From positions 4,526,001 through 4,590,000 of the forward strand of contig NZ_CP018937.1 in assembly GCF_002849695.1 (NCBI RefSeq): a DNA stretch of 64,000 bases, given 5' to 3'. The stretch is from Bacteroides fragilis. GTDB lineage: Bacteria; Bacteroidota; Bacteroidia; Bacteroidales; Bacteroidaceae. Below the pieces are notes generated by a model, which saw nothing but the letters and a program-made list of their open reading frames with translations, did no database searches and was not told the DNA's origin. The position numbers and the translations under genes are program-made. This document shows, piece after piece, positions 15,900 to 24,232 of the stretch (within the stretch, counting starts at the first letter, position 1; every line of letters begins with the position of its first letter).

Positions 15900-16958
15900 A
15901 TGAAACTGTCGCAATTTAAATTTAAGTTACCCGAAGAAAAGATTGCTTTGCACCCTACAAAGTATAGGGATGAATCGCGCTTGATGGTACTCCACAAGCG
16001 TACGGGAGAGATTGAGCACAAGATGTTTAAGGACATCCTGAACTATTTTGATGATAAAGACGTGTTTGTATTCAACGATACCAAGGTATTCCCTGCCCGT
16101 TTGTACGGAAATAAGGAAAAAACCGGTGCACGTATCGAAGTGTTCTTACTGCGTGAGCTGAATGAAGAGCTGCGTTTGTGGGACGTATTGGTGGATCCGG
16201 CACGTAAAATCCGTATAGGCAATAAGCTTTATTTCGGTGATGACGATTCAATGGTGGCTGAGGTAATTGATAATACTACTTCACGCGGACGTACGCTCCG
16301 TTTTCTATATGACGGTCCTCATGACGAATTTAAAAAAGCATTGTATGCGTTAGGTGAAACTCCGCTGCCGCATACGATTCTTAACCGTCCGGTGGAAGAA
16401 GAAGATGCAGAACGTTTCCAGTCTATTTTCGCTAAAAACGAAGGAGCCGTGACAGCACCTACTGCGAGTCTGCACTTCAGCCGCGAATTGATGAAGCGTA
16501 TGGAGATAAAGGGCATAGACTTTGCGTATATCACATTGCATGCAGGGCTCGGTAACTTCCGTGACATCGACGTGGAGGATCTGACAAAGCATAAGATGGA
16601 CTCTGAGCAGATGTTCGTAACCGGAGAAGCTGTTAAGATTGTGAACCGTGCCAAGGATCTTGGTAGGAATGTATGTGCTGTGGGAACAACTGTGATGCGC
16701 GCCATTGAAAGCACGGTGAGCACAGACGGGCATTTGAAAGAATATGAAGGATGGACGAATAAGTTTATTTTCCCGCCGTATGATTTTACAGTGGCTAATG
16801 CTATGGTGTCCAACTTCCACATGCCACTTTCTACTCTGTTGATGATTGTGGCTGCCTTTGGTGGTTACGAGCAGGTAATGGATGCATATCACATAGCATT
16901 GAAAGAAGGCTACCGTTTTGGTACTTATGGAGATGCGATGCTGATTTTGGATAAGTGA
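15900..16958 (+). CDS. queA: S-adenosylmethionine:tRNA ribosyltransferase-isomerase QueA
   Basis: 352 residues matching QueA over its full length, for example FNDTKVFPARLYG, TLHAGLGNF and GTTVMRAIES. It transfers the ribosyl part of SAM to preQ1 in tRNA to make epoxyqueuosine. The last step enzyme, QueG, is encoded at 33206-34135 on the other strand. SAM for the reaction is made by MetK, encoded 0.8 kb downstream. Its stop TGA overlaps the folK ATG. Confidence 0.95.
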   Translation: MKLSQFKFKLPEEKIALHPTKYRDESRLMVLHKRTGEIEHKMFKDILNYFDDKDVFVFNDTKVFPARLYGNKEKTGARIEVFLLRELNEELRLWDVLVDPARKIRIGNKLYFGDDDSMVAEVIDNTTSRGRTLRFLYDGPHDEFKKALYALGETPLPHTILNRPVEEEDAERFQSIFAKNEGAVTAPTASLHFSRELMKRMEIKGIDFAYITLHAGLGNFRDIDVEDLTKHKMDSEQMFVTGEAVKIVNRAKDLGRNVCAVGTTVMRAIESTVSTDGHLKEYEGWTNKFIFPPYDFTVANAMVSNFHMPLSTLLMIVAAFGGYEQVMDAYHIALKEGYRFGTYGDAMLILDK

Positions 16959-17419
16959 TGAGAATATATCTGGGATTAGGTACTAATTTGGGTGATAAGG
17001 AGTTGAATCTTCGTGTTGCTGTACAGAAAATAGAAGAGCGGATAGGGAAAGTGATTTCCCTGTCCGCTTTTTATGCTACTGCCCCCTGGGGATTTCAATC
17101 TGATAATAACTTTCTGAATGCTGCGGCGGGAGTGGAGACGTCTCTGTCTCCTTTCGATATACTTGAAAGGACCCAACGGATAGAGCAGGAAATAGGGCGT
17201 TTACATAAATCACATGATGGGGTATATAGCGACCGTCTGATTGATATTGACCTCTTGCTTTATGGTGATAAGATATTACAGGACGAAAGGCTTTCATTGC
17301 CTCATCCATTGATGGCCGAACGAAAATTTGTTTTAGAGCCGCTTGCCGAAATCGCACCGGACGTTGTCCATCCGGTACTTCATAAAACAATCAGAGAGCT
17401 ATTTCTGGTTCTTTCGTAA
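16958..17419 (+). CDS. folK: 2-amino-4-hydroxy-6-hydroxymethyldihydropteridine pyrophosphokinase FolK
   Basis: 153 residues from ATG 16958, overlapping the queA stop; an upstream GTG adds one residue and is not needed. HPPK motifs are present: GLGTNLGDKELNL at the N-terminus and SDRLIDIDLLLYGD with the magnesium-binding Asp pair. It pyrophosphorylates 6-hydroxymethyl-dihydropterin from ATP in folate synthesis. The 3' end overlaps a convergent small gene by 21 bp. Confidence 0.93.
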   Translation: MRIYLGLGTNLGDKELNLRVAVQKIEERIGKVISLSAFYATAPWGFQSDNNFLNAAAGVETSLSPFDILERTQRIEQEIGRLHKSHDGVYSDRLIDIDLLLYGDKILQDERLSLPHPLMAERKFVLEPLAEIAPDVVHPVLHKTIRELFLVLS

Positions 17420-17593
17420 TTTACGGATCATCAAATGCCGTGGAAGGTAAGCCACACAGCCGATCAATACGGCATACAATATGCGCAAGTCGTCAAACGG
17501 TTGATGGTTCAGATAACAAATAAAGGCATAAATGCCCACTGTGACAGCAATATACACCAATAGTATAATAGCGGTTTTTAGTTTATTTTTCAT
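17399..17593 (-). CDS. Small hypothetical membrane protein
   Basis: 64 residues: charged start MKNKLK, two hydrophobic segments (TAIILLVYIAVTVGIYAFICYL and ILYAVLIGCVAYL) and a basic tail LRKNQK. I do not recognise a family. A -7 box on this strand (TACTTTTG, plus-strand 17616-17623) lies 23 bp upstream, which supports a real gene. It ends inside folK by 21 bp, tail to tail. Function unknown. Confidence 0.6.
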   Translation of the reverse strand: MKNKLKTAIILLVYIAVTVGIYAFICYLNHQPFDDLRILYAVLIGCVAYLPRHLMIRKLRKNQK

Positions 17594-17615
17594 AAGATAG
17601 TCTGTTAATACGAAG

Positions 17616-17623
17616 CAAAAGTA
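17616..17623 (-). promoter_or_regulatory. -7 box for the small membrane protein
   Basis: Minus strand TACTTTTG fits TAnnTTTG 23 bp before the start at 17593. It is back to back with the metK -7 box at 17646. No clear -33 element. Confidence 0.45.
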
Positions 17624-17645
17624 GCAATAAATCCAAAATATTATC

Positions 17646-17653
17646 TACCTTTG
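17646..17653 (+). promoter_or_regulatory. -7 box of metK
   Basis: TACCTTTG matches TAnnTTTG. Transcription would begin near 17660, just before the riboswitch stem at 17668, giving a leader of about 140 nt before metK. No canonical -33 TTTG is evident. Confidence 0.6.
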
Positions 17654-17666
17654 CCAATGAAATGAA

Positions 17667-17716
17667 GTGTGGAAAGATTTGAGTAGCTTGCAACCACAGA
17701 AAAAAATGCTAAAACA
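17667..17716 (+). ncRNA. SAM-II-like riboswitch in the metK leader
   Basis: TGTGG (17668-17672) pairs with CCACA (17694-17698). The loop contains GATTTGAGTAGCTTGCAA and is followed by AAAAAAATGCTAAAACA, the conserved elements of the SAM-II (metA) motif, in which the 3' GCTAAA segment folds back on the loop to form a pseudoknot; here loop TAGC can pair with GCTA. SAM-II riboswitches are known from Bacteroidetes and alphaproteobacteria and repress methionine/SAM genes when SAM is abundant. Position directly after the likely transcription start and before SAM synthetase makes the call strong, though I could not run a covariance model. Confidence 0.8.
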
Positions 17717-17799
17717 ACATTCCCTTCTGTATGCGTTTTCTACTCTTTTTAATTTCTGTCCGCATTCATAATTTATAATTCATAATTCATAATTTTATT

Positions 17800-19092
17800 A
17801 TGGGATATTTATTCACATCCGAATCGGTGTCTGAAGGACACCCCGATAAAGTGGCCGATCAAATATCGGACGCTGTGCTTGACAAACTGTTGGCTTACGA
17901 TCCCAGTTCGAAAGTAGCTTGCGAAACCTTAGTGACTACCGGACAGGTGGTACTTGCGGGAGAAGTGAAAACAGGTGCTTATGTTGATTTACAACTGATA
18001 GCACGTGAAGTGATCCAAAAGATTGGTTACACGAAAGGCGAATACATGTTCGAAAGTAATTCGTGCGGTGTATTTTCTGCCATTCATGAACAGAGTGCCG
18101 ATATCAACCGTGGTGTAGAACGTGAGGACCCTATGAATCAGGGGGCAGGCGACCAGGGAATGATGTTTGGTTATGCAACCAACGAAACTGAGAACTATAT
18201 GCCGTTGTCGCTTGACCTGGCACATAGAATACTTCTTGTATTGGCCGATATCCGCCGGGAAGGTAAAGAAATGACTTATCTTCGTCCGGATGCAAAGAGC
18301 CAGGTAACTATTGAATATGACGATAACGGTACTCCCGTGCGTATTGATACAATTGTTGTTTCAACACAGCATGATGAATTTGTATTGCCGGCTGATGGTT
18401 CTGCTGCTGCCCAACTGAAGGCGGATGAAGAGATGCTGGCGGTAATCCGGAAAGATGTGATTGAGGTATTGATGCCGCGTGTCATTGCGTCTATCAATCA
18501 CCCGAAGGTTCTTGCCTTGTTCAATGATAATATTGTTTATCACGTAAATCCGACCGGTAAATTCGTTATTGGCGGTCCGCACGGAGATACAGGGTTAACC
18601 GGACGTAAGATTATTGTTGATACCTATGGTGGTAAAGGGGCTCACGGTGGTGGTGCTTTTTCTGGTAAAGATCCCAGTAAAGTAGACCGCAGTGCTGCTT
18701 ATGCTGCTCGTCATATTGCTAAAAACCTTGTAGCTGCCGGTGTTGCCGACGAAATGTTGGTACAGGTTTCTTACGCTATCGGGGTGGCGCGTCCGATTAA
18801 TATTTATGTAAATACATACGGCCGCAGTAATGTGAAAATGAGTGATGGTGAAATCGCCGAAAAGATTGATGAGTTGTTTGACCTCCGGCCAAAGGCTATT
18901 GAAGATCGCTTGAAACTCCGTTATCCGATTTACAGTGAAACGGCCGCTTACGGACACATGGGGCGTGAACCTCAGGTAGTGACTAAGCATTTCCACTCTC
19001 GTTATGAAGGTGACCGGACTATGGAGGTAGAGTTGTTTACATGGGAAAAACTTGACTATGTGGACAAAGTAAAAGAAGCTTTCGGTTTGTAA
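17800..19092 (+). CDS. metK: S-adenosylmethionine synthetase MetK
   Basis: 430 residues with the standard motifs: GHPDKVADQISDAVLD, the loop GAGDQGMMFGYATNE and GGAFSGKDPSKVDRSAAY. It makes SAM from methionine and ATP in the cytosol. Length is that of the longer Bacteroidetes form, with an insertion in the middle relative to E. coli. It has its own promoter and a SAM-II-like riboswitch, so product feedback on expression is likely. SAM supplies QueA, MnmD and the methyltransferases in this window. Confidence 0.97.
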   Translation: MGYLFTSESVSEGHPDKVADQISDAVLDKLLAYDPSSKVACETLVTTGQVVLAGEVKTGAYVDLQLIAREVIQKIGYTKGEYMFESNSCGVFSAIHEQSADINRGVEREDPMNQGAGDQGMMFGYATNETENYMPLSLDLAHRILLVLADIRREGKEMTYLRPDAKSQVTIEYDDNGTPVRIDTIVVSTQHDEFVLPADGSAAAQLKADEEMLAVIRKDVIEVLMPRVIASINHPKVLALFNDNIVYHVNPTGKFVIGGPHGDTGLTGRKIIVDTYGGKGAHGGGAFSGKDPSKVDRSAAYAARHIAKNLVAAGVADEMLVQVSYAIGVARPINIYVNTYGRSNVKMSDGEIAEKIDELFDLRPKAIEDRLKLRYPIYSETAAYGHMGREPQVVTKHFHSRYEGDRTMEVELFTWEKLDYVDKVKEAFGL

Positions 19093-19194
19093 TCAGCGTA
19101 GCTTTACAGCTATTTATTATAGGGGGCCGTACTTGTTTTTATCCCATATGGGGAGAAAACAAGGCGGCCTTCTTCTTTTCTCCTTGAAATTTGG

Positions 19195-19202
19195 TACTTT
19201 TG
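19195..19202 (+). promoter_or_regulatory. -7 box of the LOG-DUF4271-hemD-rnpA operon
   Basis: TACTTTTG matches the -7 consensus 20 bp before ATG 19223. The -33 region is only T-rich. It decides that translation starts at 19223 or 19232 and not further upstream. Confidence 0.5.
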
Positions 19203-19222
19203 CATCGTGTTTAACCAAACCC

Positions 19223-19819
19223 ATGCAAGAAATGAACCAAATAACTTCCGTATGTGTATATTGTGCTTCAAGTACGAAAATAGATCAGATTTATTTTGAT
19301 GCAGCTGTGCGATTAGGACAGTTGTTGGCAACCCGGCATATCCGTTTGATAAATGGAGCGGGAAATATAGGGTTGATGCGGTCGGTGGCTGATGCCGTAT
19401 TACAGAACGGAGGCGAAGTGACCGGAGTGATCCCTCACTTTATGGTAGAACAAGGATGGCATCATACCGGCCTGACGGAGCTTATCGAGGTGGACAGTAT
19501 GCACGAACGTAAACGACTGATGGCTGAAAAGAGTGATGCTGTGATTGCATTGCCCGGAGGATGCGGGACCCTGGAAGAGTTACTTGAAATTATCACCTGG
19601 AAACAGTTGGGGCTTTATCTTCAACCGATCGTGATATTGAATACCAATGGCTTTTTCGATCCTTTGTTGACAATGCTCGACAAAGCCATAGACGGTAATT
19701 TCATGAGGAAACAGCATGGAGATATCTGGCATGTAGCCCATACTCCGGAAGAGGCTGTGGATCTGGTTTATTCAATACCCGTATGGGACAGTTCCATCCG
19801 TAAGTTTGCTGCTATATGA
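19223..19819 (+). CDS. LOG family protein (nucleoside 5'-monophosphate phosphoribohydrolase)
   Basis: 198 residues from ATG 19223 (ATG 19232 is also possible); the longer in-frame extension upstream runs through the promoter. Motifs of the LOG/lysine-decarboxylase-like family are intact: NGAGNIGLMRSVADAV and PGGCGTLEELLE. Family members hydrolyse cytokinin-type or other nucleoside monophosphates to base and ribose 5-phosphate; in Bacteroides the physiological substrate is not known. The stop overlaps the next start (ATGA), so it opens a tightly packed operon. Confidence 0.88.
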   Translation: MQEMNQITSVCVYCASSTKIDQIYFDAAVRLGQLLATRHIRLINGAGNIGLMRSVADAVLQNGGEVTGVIPHFMVEQGWHHTGLTELIEVDSMHERKRLMAEKSDAVIALPGGCGTLEELLEIITWKQLGLYLQPIVILNTNGFFDPLLTMLDKAIDGNFMRKQHGDIWHVAHTPEEAVDLVYSIPVWDSSIRKFAAI

Positions 19820-20643
19820 TTTCTCCTCAGGACTCTGTCGGTGTGCAGGTGGCAGATACTTTGCCGCAGACCTTCCATGAAGCTTGTGTTCCGAAAGATA
19901 CATTGGCGGCGGTTGATTTACAGACGGTGAGCGAGACAGTTACGGGAGTGGATGGCATATCGATCCCTTACTCTCCAAGGACGGATGACGGGTTGGCAAT
20001 GATACTGCTGGGATGTTTCTTTATTTCTTCGTATGTATTGGCGCGCAGTAAGAAATTCCTGTTGCAACAAGTTAAAGATTTTATGTTGCATCGTGAAAGA
20101 ACAAGTATTTTCGCTTCCTCTACAGCAGCTGATATGCGTTATCTGTTATTGTTGACTGTGCAGACTTGTGTTCTTGGAGGTGTATGTATCTTTAACTATT
20201 TTAATGATGTCCGGCCCTCACTGATGGAGCGCGTTTCGCCTCATGTGCTCTTGGGAGTTTATGTTGCTGTGTGCATATTCTATTTTTTATTCAAGTGGAT
20301 TATATATTCGTTTTTGGGATGGGTGTTTTTTGACAAAAGTAAAACAGATATATGGCTGGAGTCTTATTCTACGCTGATTTACTACCTTGGATTTGCTTTA
20401 TTTCCGTTTGTTTTGTTTCTGGTTTATTTTGATCTGAATGTTACCTTTTTAGTTTCAATTGGTTGCATTTTGGTAATTTTTACTAAAATATTGATGTTTT
20501 ACAAGTGGCTAAAGCTTTTTTCCTGTAATATTTATGGGGTTTTCCTTTTAATTTTATACTTTTGTGCCCTTGAAATCATACCTTGTTTAATAGTCTATCA
20601 GGGTCTGATTCAGCTAAATAATGTTTTGATAATAAATTTTTAG
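19816..20643 (+). CDS. DUF4271 membrane protein
   Basis: 275 residues. After a 60-residue soluble start come about six membrane helices (MILLGCFFISSYVLA, YLLLLTVQTCVLGGVCIF, VLLGVYVAVCIFYFLF and others). This is the DUF4271 family that precedes hemD in Bacteroidetes. It overlaps the LOG gene by 4 bp and ends 4 bp before hemD. Function unknown. Confidence 0.85.
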   Translation: MISPQDSVGVQVADTLPQTFHEACVPKDTLAAVDLQTVSETVTGVDGISIPYSPRTDDGLAMILLGCFFISSYVLARSKKFLLQQVKDFMLHRERTSIFASSTAADMRYLLLLTVQTCVLGGVCIFNYFNDVRPSLMERVSPHVLLGVYVAVCIFYFLFKWIIYSFLGWVFFDKSKTDIWLESYSTLIYYLGFALFPFVLFLVYFDLNVTFLVSIGCILVIFTKILMFYKWLKLFSCNIYGVFLLILYFCALEIIPCLIVYQGLIQLNNVLIINF

Positions 20644-20647
20644 GACG

Positions 20648-21400
20648 TTGAAAATTAAGAAAGTATTAGTGTCGCAGCCTAAGCCTGCTTCAGAGAAATC
20701 TCCTTATTACGACATTGCTGAAAAGTATGGTGTAAAAATAGATTTCCGCCCCTTCATCAAGGTTGAGAGCGTCTCTGCGAAAGAATTCAGACAACAGAAA
20801 GTATCGATTCTTGATCATACGGCTGTTATATTTACCTCACGCCATGCGATTGATCATTTCTTCCATTTATGTACGGAGTTGCGTGTGACGATCCCTGAGA
20901 CGATGAAGTATTTTTGTGTAACAGAAGCTGTTGCTCTTTACATTCAGAAATATGTGCAGTATCGTAAGCGTAAGATTTTCTTCGGAGCTACGGGTAAGAT
21001 TGAAGATTTGATTCCTTCGATTGTGAAGCATAAAACAGAGAAATATCTCGTTCCGATGTCGGATGTACATAACGATGACGTGAAGAATCTGTTGGATAAG
21101 AATAATATTCAGCATACGGAATGCGTAATGTATCGTACTGTTAGTAACGACTTTATGGAAGGAGAGGAGTTTGATTATGACATGCTGGTATTCTTTAGCC
21201 CTGCGGGAGTTTCTTCATTAAAAAAGAATTTTCCTGATTTCGATCAGAAGGATATCAAGATCGGAACATTTGGATCGACAACAGCACAGGCTGTTCGTGA
21301 TGCAGGACTTCGTCTGGATTTGGAAGCACCTAATGTGAAGTCTCCTTCAATGACGGCTGCTCTCGATTTGTTTATTAAGGAAAACAATAAAGGAAAATAA
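20648..21400 (+). CDS. hemD: Uroporphyrinogen-III synthase
   Basis: 250 residues starting with TTG at 20648 (reads MKIKKVLVSQPKP), the only start that keeps the conserved first strand. Features of the HemD fold: VIFTSRHAIDHFF, VFFSPAGVSSLKKNFP and GTFGSTTAQAVRDAGL. It closes hydroxymethylbilane to uroporphyrinogen III in tetrapyrrole synthesis. Sequence conservation in this family is low, so the call rests partly on the Bacteroidetes gene order DUF4271-hemD-rnpA. Confidence 0.85.
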   Translation: MKIKKVLVSQPKPASEKSPYYDIAEKYGVKIDFRPFIKVESVSAKEFRQQKVSILDHTAVIFTSRHAIDHFFHLCTELRVTIPETMKYFCVTEAVALYIQKYVQYRKRKIFFGATGKIEDLIPSIVKHKTEKYLVPMSDVHNDDVKNLLDKNNIQHTECVMYRTVSNDFMEGEEFDYDMLVFFSPAGVSSLKKNFPDFDQKDIKIGTFGSTTAQAVRDAGLRLDLEAPNVKSPSMTAALDLFIKENNKGK

Positions 21401-21491
21401 ATGAAACGGTGAACAGCAAACGGTAAACAATGAACAGGCATATTTATCTGTAGCATTGTTTACTGTTTGTTGTTTGCCGTTTATAATTATT

Positions 21492-21872
21492 ATGGCAAAT
21501 ACCCTGTGCAAGGCCGAAAGGCTGAATAGTAAGATTCTGATTGAGAAGATGTTTGCAGGCGGCTCTAAGTCGTTTTCCATCTTTCCGTTGCGTGTGGTGT
21601 ATATGCCTGTGGAAAATCAGGATGCTCAGGCATCTGTTTTATTGAGCGTTTCGAAGAAACGATTTAAACGCGCGGTAAAGCGGAATAGAGTGAAACGCCA
21701 ATTGCGTGAGGCGTACCGGTTGCATAAGCATCTACTATTGCAGACTTTAACCGATAAACAGCAACAGTTGGCTATTGCTTTCATCTATCTTTCGGACGAA
21801 TTAACGTCCTCGGCCGAAATAGAGGAGAAAATGAAGACTCTGCTGGCCCGTATCAGCGAGAGATTGGTATGA
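21492..21872 (+). CDS. rnpA: Ribonuclease P protein component
   Basis: 126 residues from ATG 21492 (MANTLCKAERLNSK); an in-frame upstream start would add an unusual hydrophobic run and is rejected. The RNA-binding RNR signature is clear: SKKRFKRAVKRNRVKRQLRE. It binds RNase P RNA for tRNA 5' maturation. Overlaps yidD by 4 bp (ATGA), the usual rnpA-yidD coupling. Confidence 0.93.
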   Translation: MANTLCKAERLNSKILIEKMFAGGSKSFSIFPLRVVYMPVENQDAQASVLLSVSKKRFKRAVKRNRVKRQLREAYRLHKHLLLQTLTDKQQQLAIAFIYLSDELTSSAEIEEKMKTLLARISERLV

Positions 21873-22090
21873 AACGTCTGCTTTCATATATATTATTGCT
21901 TCCCATATACTTTTACAGGGCTTGTATTTCGCCCATGACCCCTCCTTCATGTCGTTTTACGCCTACTTGTTCGCAGTACGCTATTGAAGCGATTAAGAAA
22001 CATGGTCCTTTTAAGGGGCTTTATCTTGCCGTCAGGCGGATACTTCGTTGTCATCCGTGGGGTGGATCTGGGTATGATCCCGTTCCTTAG
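21869..22090 (+). CDS. yidD: Membrane protein insertion efficiency factor YidD
   Basis: 73 residues with the complete family signature: SCRFTPTCSQYAIEAIKKHG and RCHPWGGSGYDPVP. It assists YidC-dependent insertion of inner-membrane proteins. Immediate position after rnpA is conserved across bacteria. Confidence 0.95.
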   Translation: MKRLLSYILLLPIYFYRACISPMTPPSCRFTPTCSQYAIEAIKKHGPFKGLYLAVRRILRCHPWGGSGYDPVP

Positions 22091-22096
22091 TGATTT

Positions 22097-22732
22097 ATGA
22101 ATATTCTGGATATACATACGCATCGGCTGCCTGCAGAACCGGGGCAGGCAATACAAAATTGTCAGCCGGCAGAATTTATTCCGCTGGGCGGTGCTTACTA
22201 TTCTGTGGGGATTCATCCCCGGTACCTGACCCGTGAGAATTTCGTCCGCCAGTGGGAACTGTTATTGTCAGCTATCCATTCTCCTCAGGTTCTTGCAATT
22301 GGCGAAGCAGGTCTCGACAAGTTGGCACAGACGGACTATGTGTTGCAGCAAGAAGCATTTGAAAAGCAGGCTATACTTGCACACGAAATGGGATATCCGT
22401 TAGTAATTCATGCAGTGCGGTCAGCAGATGAAATTATCCGCTTTAAAAGGAAAATGCAGCCTTCTAACCCCTGGATTATACATGGTTTCCGCGGGAAAAA
22501 AGAATTGGCTCTGCAATATATCCGGGAGGGAATTTATCTTTCACTGGGAGAGAAGTATCAGGAGGAAGCGCTTCGACAGATACCTTCGGAATACTTGTTT
22601 CTGGAGACAGATGAAAGTCTGATAGATATCCATAGCCTTTATGAGCGAGCTGCTTTACTTCTGGAGATGCCTGTTTGCAAACTCATGCAACAAGTACAGC
22701 AAAACATTAATAACGTCTTTTTTAGGCAATAA
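22097..22732 (+). CDS. TatD family hydrolase
   Basis: 211 residues, shorter than typical TatD (about 260). Metal-ligand motifs are present: DIHTHRLP, AIGEAGLDKL, LVIHAVRSADE, IIHGFRGKKE and ETDES. Members are metal-dependent 3'-5' nucleases or D-aminoacyl-tRNA deacylase-like enzymes; the exact activity of this short Bacteroidetes type is not settled. It follows yidD by 6 bp. Confidence 0.85.
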   Translation: MNILDIHTHRLPAEPGQAIQNCQPAEFIPLGGAYYSVGIHPRYLTRENFVRQWELLLSAIHSPQVLAIGEAGLDKLAQTDYVLQQEAFEKQAILAHEMGYPLVIHAVRSADEIIRFKRKMQPSNPWIIHGFRGKKELALQYIREGIYLSLGEKYQEEALRQIPSEYLFLETDESLIDIHSLYERAALLLEMPVCKLMQQVQQNINNVFFRQ

Positions 22733-22733
22733 G

Positions 22734-22766
22734 AGTTGCTTGTTCCGATAAAGAGTCGTACTTTTG
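22734..22766 (+). promoter_or_regulatory. Promoter of tyrS
   Basis: GTTG (22734-22737), 21 nt, then TACTTTTG (22759-22766), close to the sigma-ABfr consensus. The tyrS ATG is 34 bp downstream. Confidence 0.6.
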
Positions 22767-22799
22767 CCCTAATTAAACTTTAAAACTTATTATCATTCG

Positions 22800-24092
22800 A
22801 TGAATTTTGTAGAAGAACTAAGATGGCGTGGAATGGTGCATGACATGATGCCCGGCACAGAAGAGTTATTGGCGAAAGAACAGGTTACTGCTTATTTGGG
22901 TATTGATCCGACAGCCGATTCGTTGCATATCGGACACTTATGCGGTGTGATGATCTTGCGACACTTCCAGCGTTGCGGCCATAAACCATTGGCTTTGATT
23001 GGTGGTGCAACAGGTATGATTGGCGATCCTTCGGGTAAGTCGGCAGAACGTAATCTGCTCGATGAAGAGACTTTACGCCACAATCAGGCTTGTATCAAGA
23101 AGCAGCTGGCTAAGTTTTTGGACTTCGAATCTGATGTTCCTAATAGAGCCGAATTAGTGAACAACTATGATTGGATGAAGGAGTTCAGTTTCTTGGATTT
23201 TGTTCGTGAAGTGGGTAAACACATCACTGTAAACTACATGATGGCTAAGGAATCAGTAAAGAAGCGCCTGAACGGTGAAGCCCGTGACGGATTGTCGTTT
23301 ACAGAGTTTACTTATCAGTTGTTGCAGGGTTATGACTTCCTTCACCTCTATGAAACCAAAGGATGTAAATTGCAGATGGGTGGTTCCGATCAGTGGGGAA
23401 ATATCACTACCGGTACTGAGTTGATTCGCCGTACCAATGGTGGTGAGGCTTATGCACTGACATGTCCGTTGATTACCAAAGCTGACGGTGGAAAGTTTGG
23501 TAAGACAGAATCCGGTAATATCTGGTTGGATCCTCGTTATACATCTCCTTATAAATTCTATCAGTTCTGGCTCAATGTGAGTGACTCTGACGCAGAACGT
23601 TATATCAAGATATTTACTTCGCTTGATAAGGCAGAAATCGACGGGTTGGTTGCTGAACATAATGAAGCTCCGCATTTGAGAGCACTTCAGAAACGTTTGG
23701 CAAAGGAAGTAACTGTAATGGTTCATTCTGAAGAGGATTATAATGCTGCGGTAGATGCATCTAATATCTTGTTTGGCAATGCTACATCCGATGCGTTGAG
23801 AAAGCTGGACGAAGACACACTTCTGGCTGTGTTCGAAGGTGTTCCTCAATTTGAGATTTCACGTGATGCATTGACAGAGGGAGTGAAAGCAGTTGACCTG
23901 TTCGTTGACAATGCTGCTGTATTTGCTTCAAAAGGTGAAATGCGTAAACTGGTTCAGGGTGGCGGTGTTTCTTTGAATAAAGAGAAGTTGGCTGCTTTTG
24001 ATCAGGTGATTACTACTGCTGATCTGCTTGATGAAAAGTATCTGTTGGTTCAGCGTGGTAAGAAAAACTATTATTTGATTATCGCTAAATAA
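22800..24092 (+). CDS. tyrS: Tyrosyl-tRNA synthetase
   Basis: 430 residues. Class I signature LHIGHLCGVMILRHFQ (HIGH) and the second motif KFGKTESGN (KMSKS equivalent), followed by a C-terminal S4 RNA-binding domain (GEMRKLVQGGGVSLNKEKL). It charges tRNA-Tyr. Length and layout are normal for the TyrS1 type. It has its own promoter and ends at a strong bidirectional terminator. Confidence 0.97.
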   Translation: MNFVEELRWRGMVHDMMPGTEELLAKEQVTAYLGIDPTADSLHIGHLCGVMILRHFQRCGHKPLALIGGATGMIGDPSGKSAERNLLDEETLRHNQACIKKQLAKFLDFESDVPNRAELVNNYDWMKEFSFLDFVREVGKHITVNYMMAKESVKKRLNGEARDGLSFTEFTYQLLQGYDFLHLYETKGCKLQMGGSDQWGNITTGTELIRRTNGGEAYALTCPLITKADGGKFGKTESGNIWLDPRYTSPYKFYQFWLNVSDSDAERYIKIFTSLDKAEIDGLVAEHNEAPHLRALQKRLAKEVTVMVHSEEDYNAAVDASNILFGNATSDALRKLDEDTLLAVFEGVPQFEISRDALTEGVKAVDLFVDNAAVFASKGEMRKLVQGGGVSLNKEKLAAFDQVITTADLLDEKYLLVQRGKKNYYLIIAK

Positions 24093-24154
24093 GGAGTTTT
24101 CTTTTCCGCCTTTCATTCAGGGGGCGGGTTGAGTGAAACTTTAATATAAAAAAG

Positions 24155-24215
24155 AGGATGTCTCAAAAGGGGGTGCCATGTAATAGGCAAATTGACCCTG
24201 TGAGACATCCTTTTT
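24155..24215. terminator. Bidirectional terminator between tyrS and the tricorn-like gene
   Basis: AGGATGTCTCA (24155-24165) pairs perfectly with TGAGACATCCT (24201-24211), with A-rich sequence before and T-rich after. It serves the convergent genes on both sides. Confidence 0.85.
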
Positions 24216-24232
24216 CTTTGTGGGGTGGCAGA

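Noticed and set aside
21492..22090. Replication-origin neighbourhood suggested by rnpA-yidD
   Set aside because: No rpmH, dnaA, dnaN or DnaA-box cluster is present; in Bacteroidetes rnpA is with hemD and tyrS, as here.
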